Shown: positions 1 through 7,200 of the stretch, piece after piece
How the letters are laid out: the number at the start of each line of letters is the position of its first letter
Numbering within the stretch: position 1 is the first letter of the stretch
Assembly: GCA_001800075.1 (NCBI GenBank)
Contig: MGUR01000058.1
Coordinates: 21,050-29,174, forward strand
DNA from: Elusimicrobia bacterium RIFCSPLOWO2_01_FULL_59_12
GTDB lineage: Bacteria > Elusimicrobiota > Elusimicrobia > 2-01-FULL-59-12
Reading direction: 5' to 3'
DNA length: 8,125 bases
Position numbers and translations under genes: made by a program
Notes under the pieces: generated by a model
Databases searched by the model: none
What the model was told of the DNA's origin: nothing
The model's input: only the letters and a program-made list of their open reading frames with translations

Positions 1-386
1 TAGATGAGGTTAAAAGCGCCGTGGCCGACGCTCAAAACAACGCGAAATTAAACGGTATTACGAATACCCGGTTCGTGGCCGATTCCGCAGAGCGGTTTCT
101 CTCCAAATACCACGGCAACGCGGGTTTCCAAGGAGACTTGACGGTGGTCCTGGACCCCCCCCGGGCGGGATGCGACCCCCGGGTGCTGCACGCTCTGTCC
201 CGTCTGAGACCCAGTAACCTTATATATGTCTCCTGCGACCCGGGGACCCTCGCGCGCGACCTGGGGATCCTGGGAAAGGCGGGATTCAGGCCCCGGGACG
301 TCCAGCCGGTGGACCTTTTCCCCCATACCCCCCACATTGAGACCGTCGTCCGTCTGGTCCCGCTAGCTCCGCGACGGGCCCACTAA
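1..386 (+). CDS. rlmD: 23S rRNA (uracil-C5)-methyltransferase, RlmD/RumA family, C-terminal part (5' truncated by window edge)
   Basis: This is the last 127 residues of an S-adenosylmethionine-dependent RNA uracil-C5 methyltransferase. The reading frame is open from base 3, so the true start lies left of the window; the GTG at 21 is internal. Visible motifs: an AdoMet-binding stretch (AVADAQNNAKLNGI), the DPPRAG loop (bases 153-170), the SCDP motif with the presumed catalytic nucleophile Cys (codon 234-236) followed by GTLARDL, and the terminal LFPHTPHIE motif whose Glu (codon 339-341) is the presumed base that releases C5. These match the RumA/TrmA/RlmD superfamily from end to end of the visible part, and the protein stops soon after the last motif, as family members do. 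The family modifies U747, U1939 or tRNA U54. Which of these is the target cannot be told without the N-terminal TRAM and iron-sulfur region, so the symbol is the family's default. No canonical terminator follows the stop. Confidence 0.9.
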   Translation, partial: DEVKSAVADAQNNAKLNGITNTRFVADSAERFLSKYHGNAGFQGDLTVVLDPPRAGCDPRVLHALSRLRPSNLIYVSCDPGTLARDLGILGKAGFRPRDVQPVDLFPHTPHIETVVRLVPLAPRRAH

Positions 387-439
387 AAAACTGGGACTCT
401 CGGGCATCGATTTTGTCCCTCCCGCTCTATTTTCATTTT

Positions 440-456
440 TATCGATACTATATAGA
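440..456 (+). promoter_or_regulatory. Possible promoter -10 region for the 480-938 gene
   Basis: A short AT-rich stretch (about 429-456) interrupts otherwise GC-rich DNA in the 93-bp gap between the methyltransferase and the secreted orphan. It holds overlapping -10-like hexamers, TACTAT at 446-451 and TATATA at 449-454. Each matches TATAAT at four of six positions. No convincing -35 hexamer sits 16-18 bp upstream, so this is weak support for an independent promoter. Confidence 0.25.
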
Positions 457-464
457 CTGGTGTC

Positions 465-470
465 GGGAGG
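465..470 (+). promoter_or_regulatory. Shine-Dalgarno site of the secreted orphan
   Basis: GGGAGG, continuing into a run of G up to 474, lies 9 bases before the ATG at 480. It is a strong ribosome-binding site and supports 480 as the real start. Confidence 0.75.
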
Positions 471-479
471 GGGGTTCTT

Positions 480-938
480 ATGAATCCCATCAAGACCATC
501 CGAAACGTGCTTCTCGCGCTTTCCCTTATGAGCGCGCTTTCCTACCGGACGCTCCACGCGGAGCAAGGCGTCCTGAACTCTGAAACCGGCGTCATTCAGG
601 TCTTCGTCGAAGATGAAACCAGCGCGTCCGTCCCGAGCGCGCTGGTTTATATCTACGAAGGGGACAGGATAGCCGCCATCCTGGAAAGCGACTCTCTGGG
701 ATCAGTTTCTGTTAGCCTTCAGGAAGGAAATTACCGGTTTTCCTCCGCGGTCACCCAGCCGTTCGCCGGCGGGATAGACCGTTTGGCCAGCTCGGAAGCC
801 TACGTCCGGGTGTCCCCGCAGGACAGAACCTCCGTGGTGCTCGTCCTCCGCCCTGTCGACGATCCCATCCCCGCCCTGTCCGCGTCCACGCTGGACAAAA
901 TCGGCGTCGACCCGGATCTCGCGAAATACCTGAATTAG
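480..938 (+). CDS. Small secreted protein with a carboxypeptidase-regulatory-like beta domain, function unknown
   Basis: A 152-residue protein that I do not recognise as a named family. Residues 1-27 form a clear Sec signal peptide: a positive start (K5, R8), a hydrophobic core (about 10-20) and a likely signal-peptidase I cut after Leu-His-Ala (25-27). There is no lipobox Cys. Residues about 38-125 alternate beta-strand-like segments with the spacing of a carboxypeptidase-regulatory or transthyretin-like sandwich: a VPSALVYIYEGD turn-strand, then SDSLGSVSVSLQEGNYRF, which recalls the family's T-x-x-x-G-x-(Y/F)-x-(F/L)-x-L-x-x-G-x-Y pattern. The last 20 or so residues (LDKIGVDPDLAKYLN) look helical. 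The mature protein should sit in the periplasm or outside. A strong SD precedes the ATG. It lies 93 bp after the methyltransferase and converges on the efflux cluster, so context gives no firm role. The gene is probably real (SD, signal peptide, folded-looking body); the domain call is an inference from pattern. Confidence 0.75.
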   Translation: MNPIKTIRNVLLALSLMSALSYRTLHAEQGVLNSETGVIQVFVEDETSASVPSALVYIYEGDRIAAILESDSLGSVSVSLQEGNYRFSSAVTQPFAGGIDRLASSEAYVRVSPQDRTSVVLVLRPVDDPIPALSASTLDKIGVDPDLAKYLN

Positions 939-951
939 GGTTATACCTACG

Positions 952-966
952 TGGTGCCTGGCACCA
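952..966. repeat. 15-bp perfect palindrome between convergent genes
   Basis: TGGTGCC-T-GGCACCA: seven-base arms (952-958 and 960-966) around a single T. As RNA it would fold as a 6-bp stem with a CTG/CUG loop on the plus strand. It sits 14 bp after the stop of the secreted orphan and 24 bp beyond the stop of the leftward RND gene, the usual place for a bidirectional terminator, but neither strand has a following T-run. It also resembles the short GGTGCC palindromes that occur as dispersed repeats in other genomes. Either reading is possible. Confidence 0.6.
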
Positions 967-989
967 TTCAATACATACGTCGTGGGTTT

Positions 990-3900
990 CTATACAGGAT
1001 GTTCTCCCAATTCTTTCAAGGCTTCCTGGAGGTCGGCCTGGTGTTTGCGGCCCTCGAGCCGGGAGAAAAGGCTGTAGGCGGCGGGAACAACGATGAGCGT
1101 CAGAAGGGTCGAGATGATAACGCCCCCGATCACGGCCTGGGCCATCGGCTGAACGGTTTCCGAACCGGCGCCCACCGCCAGCGCGGAGGGGATCGCGGCG
1201 GAAATGGTGGCGATCGAGGTCATCAAAATCGGCCGCAGGCGGACGGGCCCCGCTTCCAGCATGGCGTCGCGGGCGCTCTTGCCCGTCCGGCGCGCTTCAT
1301 TGGCGAAGTCCACCAGCAGGATCGAGTTCTTCTTCACGATGCCCGCCAGGAGAATAATCCCGATGATGCTGTAAAGGTTGATGGTTTGCCCCCCGAGCCA
1401 GAGCGCGATCAGCGCGCCGGTCAAACTGAACGGCAGGGCGATCAGCACGGTCACCGGGTGGATGAAGCTGTTGTATTGGCTGGCCAGGACCATGTAGGCG
1501 GTGAAGATGCCCAGAATGAACACAAAAATCAGGCCTTGGTTGGATTCCCCGAACGTCTTAGCGCTCCCCGTAAAAATCATCCGGTAACCCGAAGGTAAAA
1601 TCTCTTTGGCGATCGCTTTCATCGCGGTCAGCGCTTCTCCCTGGGATTTGCCCGGCGCGACATTCGCGTAGACCCGGATCGCGCGCTGGCGATCCAGACG
1701 GTTGATTGAGGAAAGGCTGGGCTGTTCTTTCAGCTGAACGACCTGGGACAGCGGGATGACTTCCCCGCGGTTGTTGCGCACCCAGATGGAATCGATGTCC
1801 TCCGGCCGGGAACGGTCCTTGCCCACCAAGCGGACGCGGATGTCATAGCGACGCCCGCCGCGCGTGTATTTGCCCACGCGGACTCCGCCGATGGTCGCAT
1901 TGATCGCGTTGCCGATCGACTGGATGCTCACCCCGCGCGCTGCCGCCTTGGTCCGGTCGGGAAGAACGCGCACCTCCGGCTGTCCGAGCCGGTAGTCGGT
2001 ATCGACATCCACCATCAGGCCGGAGGCTTTCATTTTCTCCTGGTAGGTTTCGGACAGCCTGGCGAGGGTGTCCCAATCGCGGCCCAAAACCGTCGCTTCA
2101 ACCGGAAAACCGCGCTGCGAGGAGAAGCCCTGCTGGGAGGGGTCCTGGACGACGGCACGCTGGATGCCCGAGACCTGGTTCAATTCTTTGCGCGCCCACT
2201 GCATGATGTCGGTGTGTTTCGGCCGGCGCTTGAGCGCAGGATCGATCGGACGCTCTTTCGGTTCCTTCAAGGTGATGAACATGTTGCCCGCGTCGGTCTC
2301 GCCGCCGCCGAAACCGCCGACGGCCGCAAAGTAGCGGGCCACGGCCGGATGGGACCGGACTTTTTCTTCAGCCAGCTTAAAGACGCTGTCGGTGAACGCG
2401 AGGGAAGAACCCACGGGCGTCTGAATCCGGACGATCAGACGTCCCTGGTCCTGGGTGGGAACAAATTCCTTTTTCACGGCGCGGCCCAGCCCCAGTGAAA
2501 GCGCGAAAATCACAAGCGCCGTGATCACGGTCGGCCAGCGGTGGTCCAGCACCCAGGCCAGAACCGTGCCGTAGCGGGCGCTCAGCCGGTCCATGAAGCC
2601 TTCCAGGGCCCGCCCGATCCGGGTGGTGTGGCCGACCTGCAGGAATTGGGAGCAGCGCATCGGGGCGATGGTCAGCGCCTCCACCAGCGAAAGGGACACG
2701 GCCACCGACATCGTGACGCCAAACTGGTAGAGAAATCTTCCCACGATGCCCGGCATGAAGATGACCGGGATGAAGATCGCCAGGATGGCGATGGTCGCCG
2801 CGATGGCGGCCGAGGTGATCTGGCGCGCGCCGACGATGGCCGCTTTGACTTTGGAGAAACCCATTTCGCGGTAGCGCACGATGTTTTCCAGCACCATGAT
2901 GGCGTCATCCACCACGATCCCGATGGCCAGCGTCAGGCCGAGGAGCGTGAAGGTGTTGAGCGTGAAGCCCAGGAAATAGAGGACCGTGAACGCCCCTACA
3001 ATGGAAACAGGGATCGCCAACAGAATATTGAGCGTGGAACTCCAGGACCCCAGGAAGAGCCAGCAGACCATCCCCGTCAGGATCGCCGCCATGACCAGGT
3101 GCAGGTTCAACTCGCGGGTCGCCGCTTCAATAAACTTGGTGGTGTCAAAGACGACGTTCAAGTTGAAGTCTTTGGGGAGGTCTTTTCTCAGCATCTCCAC
3201 TTGACGGCGGACTTCCTGGGCGACCGCGACGGCGTTGGCGCCCCGGCGTTTGCGAATCCCCAGGCCTACTGCGCCGTCGCCGTTGCTTCGGGAAATACGG
3301 CGGATCTCATCCAACCCGTCTTCGACTTCCGCCACGTCGCCGATACGAAACGTTTTCCAGATCGGAGCCCCCTGCCGGCCGGGGATGGTGATCTTCGAAA
3401 ACTCGTCCACCGTCCCCGCCTCACCCATCACGCGGACGTTCAATTCCCGCTTGGCGGTTTCAATCCGGCCCGCGGGGACTTCCGCGTGCTGGGTCTGAAT
3501 GGTGTCGATGAGGTCGTCCACGGTGAGTTCCCGCTGGCGCATTTTTTCTTTGTCCAGCCAGACGCGCAGGGCCGGTTCGATGTAGCCGCCCAGGAAGACG
3601 TCGCCGACGCCGGGCAGCGTGGTGAAACGGTCCTTCAGCTGGTCCTTGGTGAACTCCATGAGATCTTTAGTGGGGCGGGTGCCGGTGAGGGCGACGAACA
3701 TGATCGGCTGATCTTCGGGGTTTGTTTTGGTGATGACCGGGGGATCGATCTCCGCGGGCAAGTTACGCTGAGCCTGCGAGATCTTGGTCTGTACGTCTTG
3801 CAGGGCGACATCGATGTCGCGGTTGAGCTCAAACTCAATATTGATGGAGGACTGACCCTGGCGCGACGAGGACGAGACTTCCCGGATGCCTTCGATGCCC

Positions 3901-4115
3901 ATCAGGGCGTCCTCGATGGTATCGGTCACCTCCGTCTCCATCACCTCGGGCGCGGCGCCTTCCAGGGTGACGCGCACATTGACGATGGGGAAGTCGACGT
4001 CCGGCAGCTGGCTGATCCCCATGCGGCCGAAGCTGATCCAGCCGAACACGATCAGCCCGGTCATGAGCATCCAGGCGAAGACGGGGTTTTTAATCGAAAC
4101 GTCGGAGAGGGTCAT
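990..4115 (-). CDS. RND-family (HAE1) multidrug efflux permease, distal copy, MdtB/MdtC-like
   Basis: A full-length 1041-residue proton-driven inner-membrane exporter of the AcrB/MdtB/MdtC family. TM1 is at about 12-30, the first periplasmic loop at 31-335, TM2-6 at about 337-495, TM7 at about 527-545, the second periplasmic loop at 550-858, and TM8-12 at about 860-1015. Proton-relay residues are present: D403-D404 in TM4 (GIVVDDAIMV), K929 in TM10 (GIVKKNSILLVDF) and the RLRPILMT Arg motif at 959-966 in TM11. The switch-loop region (601-613, GFGGGETDAGNMF) is shorter than in AcrB and keeps only the first Phe; with GIVKKN this is closer to MdtC as I recall it. The ATG at 4115 is the only reasonable start, because an in-frame TAA lies two codons upstream; no good SD precedes it. 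It is the last gene of the leftward cluster, 121 bp after its paralogue, and matches that paralogue along its whole length. The exported substrate cannot be predicted. Confidence 0.93.
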   Translation of the reverse strand: MTLSDVSIKNPVFAWMLMTGLIVFGWISFGRMGISQLPDVDFPIVNVRVTLEGAAPEVMETEVTDTIEDALMGIEGIREVSSSSRQGQSSINIEFELNRDIDVALQDVQTKISQAQRNLPAEIDPPVITKTNPEDQPIMFVALTGTRPTKDLMEFTKDQLKDRFTTLPGVGDVFLGGYIEPALRVWLDKEKMRQRELTVDDLIDTIQTQHAEVPAGRIETAKRELNVRVMGEAGTVDEFSKITIPGRQGAPIWKTFRIGDVAEVEDGLDEIRRISRSNGDGAVGLGIRKRRGANAVAVAQEVRRQVEMLRKDLPKDFNLNVVFDTTKFIEAATRELNLHLVMAAILTGMVCWLFLGSWSSTLNILLAIPVSIVGAFTVLYFLGFTLNTFTLLGLTLAIGIVVDDAIMVLENIVRYREMGFSKVKAAIVGARQITSAAIAATIAILAIFIPVIFMPGIVGRFLYQFGVTMSVAVSLSLVEALTIAPMRCSQFLQVGHTTRIGRALEGFMDRLSARYGTVLAWVLDHRWPTVITALVIFALSLGLGRAVKKEFVPTQDQGRLIVRIQTPVGSSLAFTDSVFKLAEEKVRSHPAVARYFAAVGGFGGGETDAGNMFITLKEPKERPIDPALKRRPKHTDIMQWARKELNQVSGIQRAVVQDPSQQGFSSQRGFPVEATVLGRDWDTLARLSETYQEKMKASGLMVDVDTDYRLGQPEVRVLPDRTKAAARGVSIQSIGNAINATIGGVRVGKYTRGGRRYDIRVRLVGKDRSRPEDIDSIWVRNNRGEVIPLSQVVQLKEQPSLSSINRLDRQRAIRVYANVAPGKSQGEALTAMKAIAKEILPSGYRMIFTGSAKTFGESNQGLIFVFILGIFTAYMVLASQYNSFIHPVTVLIALPFSLTGALIALWLGGQTINLYSIIGIILLAGIVKKNSILLVDFANEARRTGKSARDAMLEAGPVRLRPILMTSIATISAAIPSALAVGAGSETVQPMAQAVIGGVIISTLLTLIVVPAAYSLFSRLEGRKHQADLQEALKELGEHPV

Positions 4116-4150
4116 AATTTAATTCGTCATTACCGTAGTCGTACTTTTAT

Positions 4151-4187
4151 CGTCCTCCCCGCGGTCTCAAGCGGGGATCCAGCGACG
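4151..4187 (+). repeat. Palindromic repeat copy A (enlarged loop)
   Basis: CCCCGC (4157-4162) and GCGGGG (4171-4176) form a 6-bp stem around an 8-base loop, flanked by CGTC on the left and GATCCAG on the right. The flanks and stem match copy C read on the opposite strand, so A is in plus orientation. The loop is twice as long as in copies B and C. The copy lies about 36 bp upstream of the distal permease's ATG. Confidence 0.75.
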
Positions 4188-4198
4188 TTGCCTTGGTT

Positions 4199-4230
4199 GT
4201 CGCCCCCGCGGAAGCGGGGGTCCGGTGGCG
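4199..4230 (+). repeat. Palindromic repeat copy B
   Basis: CCCCCGC (4203-4209) and GCGGGGG (4214-4220) form a 7-bp stem with a GGAA loop, preceded by GTCG and followed by TCCGGTG. It has the same orientation as copy A, and its left and right flanks are diverged forms of those of A and C. It lies wholly in the gap between the two permease genes. Confidence 0.75.
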
Positions 4231-4236
4231 TCAGAG

Positions 4237-4267
4237 TCACTGGATCCCCGCCTTCGCGGGAATGACG
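4237..4267 (-). repeat. Palindromic repeat copy C, overlapping the 3' end of the proximal permease gene
   Basis: On the minus strand this reads CGTCATT, then stem CCCGC, loop GAAG, stem GCGGG, then GATCCAG and TGA. It is the best match in the window to the widespread CGTCATTCCCGCGAAGGCGG-type repeat, known in many Gram-negative genomes and recognisable in proteins as VIPAKAGIQ tails. It is inverted relative to A and B. It encodes the last nine residues of the proximal RND permease, and the gene's TGA abuts it. Confidence 0.85.
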
Positions 4268-7200
4268 GGACTGCCGTTGCTGGGAATTTCTCCCAGCGCG
4301 ATCAGCGCTTCCCGTAAATCGGCATCGTGTTTGTGACTTTGGAACCGTGACAGCAGGCTGTAGGCGCAGGGGACGACAAAAAGAGTGAGCAGCGTGGACA
4401 CCGCGACGCCGCCGATGACCGTCAGCGCCATGGGGACGCGCGTTTCGGCGCCGGGACCCAGGCCCAACGCGGGCGGGACCGCGCCGGCAATCGTGGCGAC
4501 GGAGGTCATGATGATCGGACGCAGCCGCACGGGACAGGCTTCCATCAGCGCGTCGTACACATTTTTGCCGCGCGCCCGACGCTCATTGGTGAAGTCCACC
4601 AGTAGAATCGAATTCTTTTTAACGATCCCCATCAGCAAGACCATGCCGATCATGCTGTAGAGATTCAGGGTCTGGCCTCCGAGCCAAAGGGCCAGGAAGG
4701 CTCCCGTAATGCTGAAAGGCAGCGCCAGTAGGACGGTGAATGGATGGATGAAGCTGTTGAACTGGCTGGCCAACACCATATACGCCACAAAAATACCCAG
4801 GATCATCGCAAAAACCAGAGATTGACCGGATTCTTTAAACGTCTCGGCTGTTCCAGAGAACACGACACGGTACCCGGTCGGCATGTCCTTCTGCAGCGTC
4901 TGGATGTAATTCAGCGCTTCGGTTTGAGATTTTCCCCGGGCGACATTGGCGAAAATACTGATCGCGCGCTCGCGGTTTTTGCGTGAGATCGAAAGCAGGG
5001 TGGGTTCGACCACCACATCGGTCACCTCCGACAGCGGGATGACCTCCCCCTGCTCGTTGCGCACCCAGATCTTTTTGATATCCTCCGCCTGAATCCGGTC
5101 TCCTTCCTCCAATCGCACGCGCACATCGTAGCGCTTCCCGCCCTTGGTGTATTTGCCCGCCCGAAGGCCGCCGATGGTGGCGTTGATGGCCGTCCCGATG
5201 TCCACCACGTCCACCCCGCGCGCGGCGGCTTTGGCCCGGTTGGGGAAAACCCGCGCTTCCGGCTGACCCAAACGGTAGTCGGAATCGATATCCGTCATCA
5301 GGCCGGAGTCTTTCATCTTTTTCTGGACGTTGCCGCTCACGTCGGCCAGGGTTGTCCACTCCGGACCCTGGAGCGTGAATTCCACAGGAAATCCACGCGA
5401 CGCCGTAAATCCGGTCAAGGAAAGATCCTGGACGATCACGCTGGCGGCCTTCGGGATTTTTTGAAATTCGGTCGAGACCATCGCGCTCAGTTCCTGCTGG
5501 GTCCAGACTTTGGTCTGGCCGGCTGGGCCAGGGCCCGGTTTCCGTTCCCGCAGGCCGTCCAGCGTGATAAACATCATCGCGGAGTTGACCTCGCCCCCTT
5601 CGAATCCGCCGATCGCCGCGTAGTAATTGATCACTTCCGGGCGCGCTTTAAACCAGGCTTCCGCCTGCTTCACGACTCCGTCAGTCACCTGGAGCGAGGA
5701 ACCGGGGGGTGTTTCTAATTTAAGAAAAAGCATGCCCTGGTCCTGCGCGGGCACGAATTCCGACTTCACCACGAGCATGAGCGAGAGGGAACCGATAAAT
5801 ATAACCGTAGAGGCGGCCATCACGGCCCAGCGGTGAGCGAGGCACCAGGACAGCATCCTTTTATAGATCCGGGCCATGCTGTCCATCAAGCCGCCGCTGA
5901 AGCGTCCCAGCCAGTTTGTGTAGCCGACCTGCAGGAACTGTGAGGTCCGCATCGGCGCCAGCGTCAGCGCTTCTAATAAGGAAATCAAAACGGTCACCGC
6001 CAGGGTCACCCCAAACTGAAAGAGGAACGCGCCCACCACGCCTTTCATGAAGATCACCGGGACAAAGATGGCCAGGATCGCGACGCTGGCGGCGATCGCG
6101 GCAAAGGTGATCTCCCGGGCTCCGACGATCGCGGCCTGGACCCGCGGCAGGCCTTCTTCGTGCCGCCGGACGATATTTTCCAGGACCATGATGGCATCGT
6201 CCACCACGATTCCCAGCGCGAGCGACAGTCCCAGCAGGGTGAAGGTGTTCAGGGTGAAATTACAGAAATAAAGGATGGTGAAGGCCCCGATGACCGAGGT
6301 CGGGATGGCCATCAGCACATTGAAGGTAGAGCTCCAGGACCCCAGGAAAAAGAAACAGACCATGGCGGTCAGGATCGCGGAAAGAAGCAAGGTAAAGTTT
6401 AATTCCTTGACGGATTCCTTCACGAAGTGCGTCCCGTCATAGGCGACGGCGATGTCGTAGCCCGCGGGCAGGGTCTTTTTGAGTTTTTCGGTTTTCTTGA
6501 GGACGCCGTTGCCGACTTCGACGGTATTGGAGCCGCGCAGTTTCATGATGCCAAGCCCGACCGCGCTCACCCCGTTGTTCCGGGAGATTTTCCGTGCGTC
6601 ATTGAGCGAATCCTCAATCCGGGCCACGTCTTTCAGCCGGATTTGCTTCCAGATCTGGCCGGCGTTCTGGCGTTTGGTGATGATGATGTTCTCAAACTCC
6701 TCCACGCTGCGGGCTTCGCCCATGACCCGGACGTTCAGCTCCTGTTCGCCGGTGTCGATCGTCCCCGCGGGGATTTCCGCATGCTGATCTTCGATCGTGT
6801 GGACGATATCGTCCACCGTGATTTCGTGCCGGCGCATCTTCTCCCGGTCCAGCCAGACGCGAAGGTTGGGTTCGACATAGCCTCCGAGGAATACGTCGCC
6901 CACGCCTTTCACCGTGGTGTATTGGTCCTTCGCATAATCCCGGACAAACGTCATCAGCTCAGTCTGGGACTTGCCGCCCGAGACCGCCAGCCACATGAAC
7001 GGCTGTTCCTCGGGGTTGATCTTGAGGTAGTTGGGGGGATCGATATCGCGCGGGAGGTTGCGCTGGACCTGGGCGATCTTGGTTTCAACTTCCTGAAGCG
7101 CCACGTCGATATCCCGGCCCAGTTCCAGCTCGATCATGATCATCGCGCGGCCCTGGAAGGATTGGGAGGAGACATCTTTGATGCCGGAAACGCCCATGAC

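Noticed and set aside
393..419. GGGAC...GTCCC inverted repeat after the methyltransferase stop as a terminator
   Set aside because: The stem is only 5 bp with a 17-base loop and is followed by CCCGC rather than a T-run, which is too weak to call.
406..446. Two ATCGAT sites 35 bp apart as a possible operator pair
   Set aside because: Six-base palindromes of this kind occur by chance, and there is no wider symmetry around either copy.
951..1598. 215-codon plus-strand frame starting in the GGTGCC palindrome
   Set aside because: It overlaps the conserved C-terminal membrane domain of the distal RND gene and encodes a low-complexity Gly/Asp/Arg/Gln-rich product with no SD.
4125..4135. CGTCATTACCG as a fourth, truncated repeat copy
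   Set aside because: It matches the first half of the repeat at ten of eleven positions but has no stem partner, so it could be a chance match or a decayed remnant.
2541..4265. 574-codon open frame on the plus strand opposite the distal RND gene
   Set aside because: It is in exact codon register with the RND gene on the other strand, where antisense stops arise only from sense TTA, CTA and TCA codons, which are rare in GC-rich genes. The product is rich in His, Asp, Gly and Arg, has no domain pattern, and runs through the repeat cluster.
4151..4267. Possible CRISPR-like array
   Set aside because: The three units are imperfect, differ in loop length, are in mixed orientation and have no regular spacers. 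They fit dispersed palindromic repeats.
4835..5359. 174-codon minus-strand frame inside the proximal RND gene
   Set aside because: It is an out-of-frame shadow of a well-conserved pump domain, with an Arg/Gly-rich product that resembles no family.
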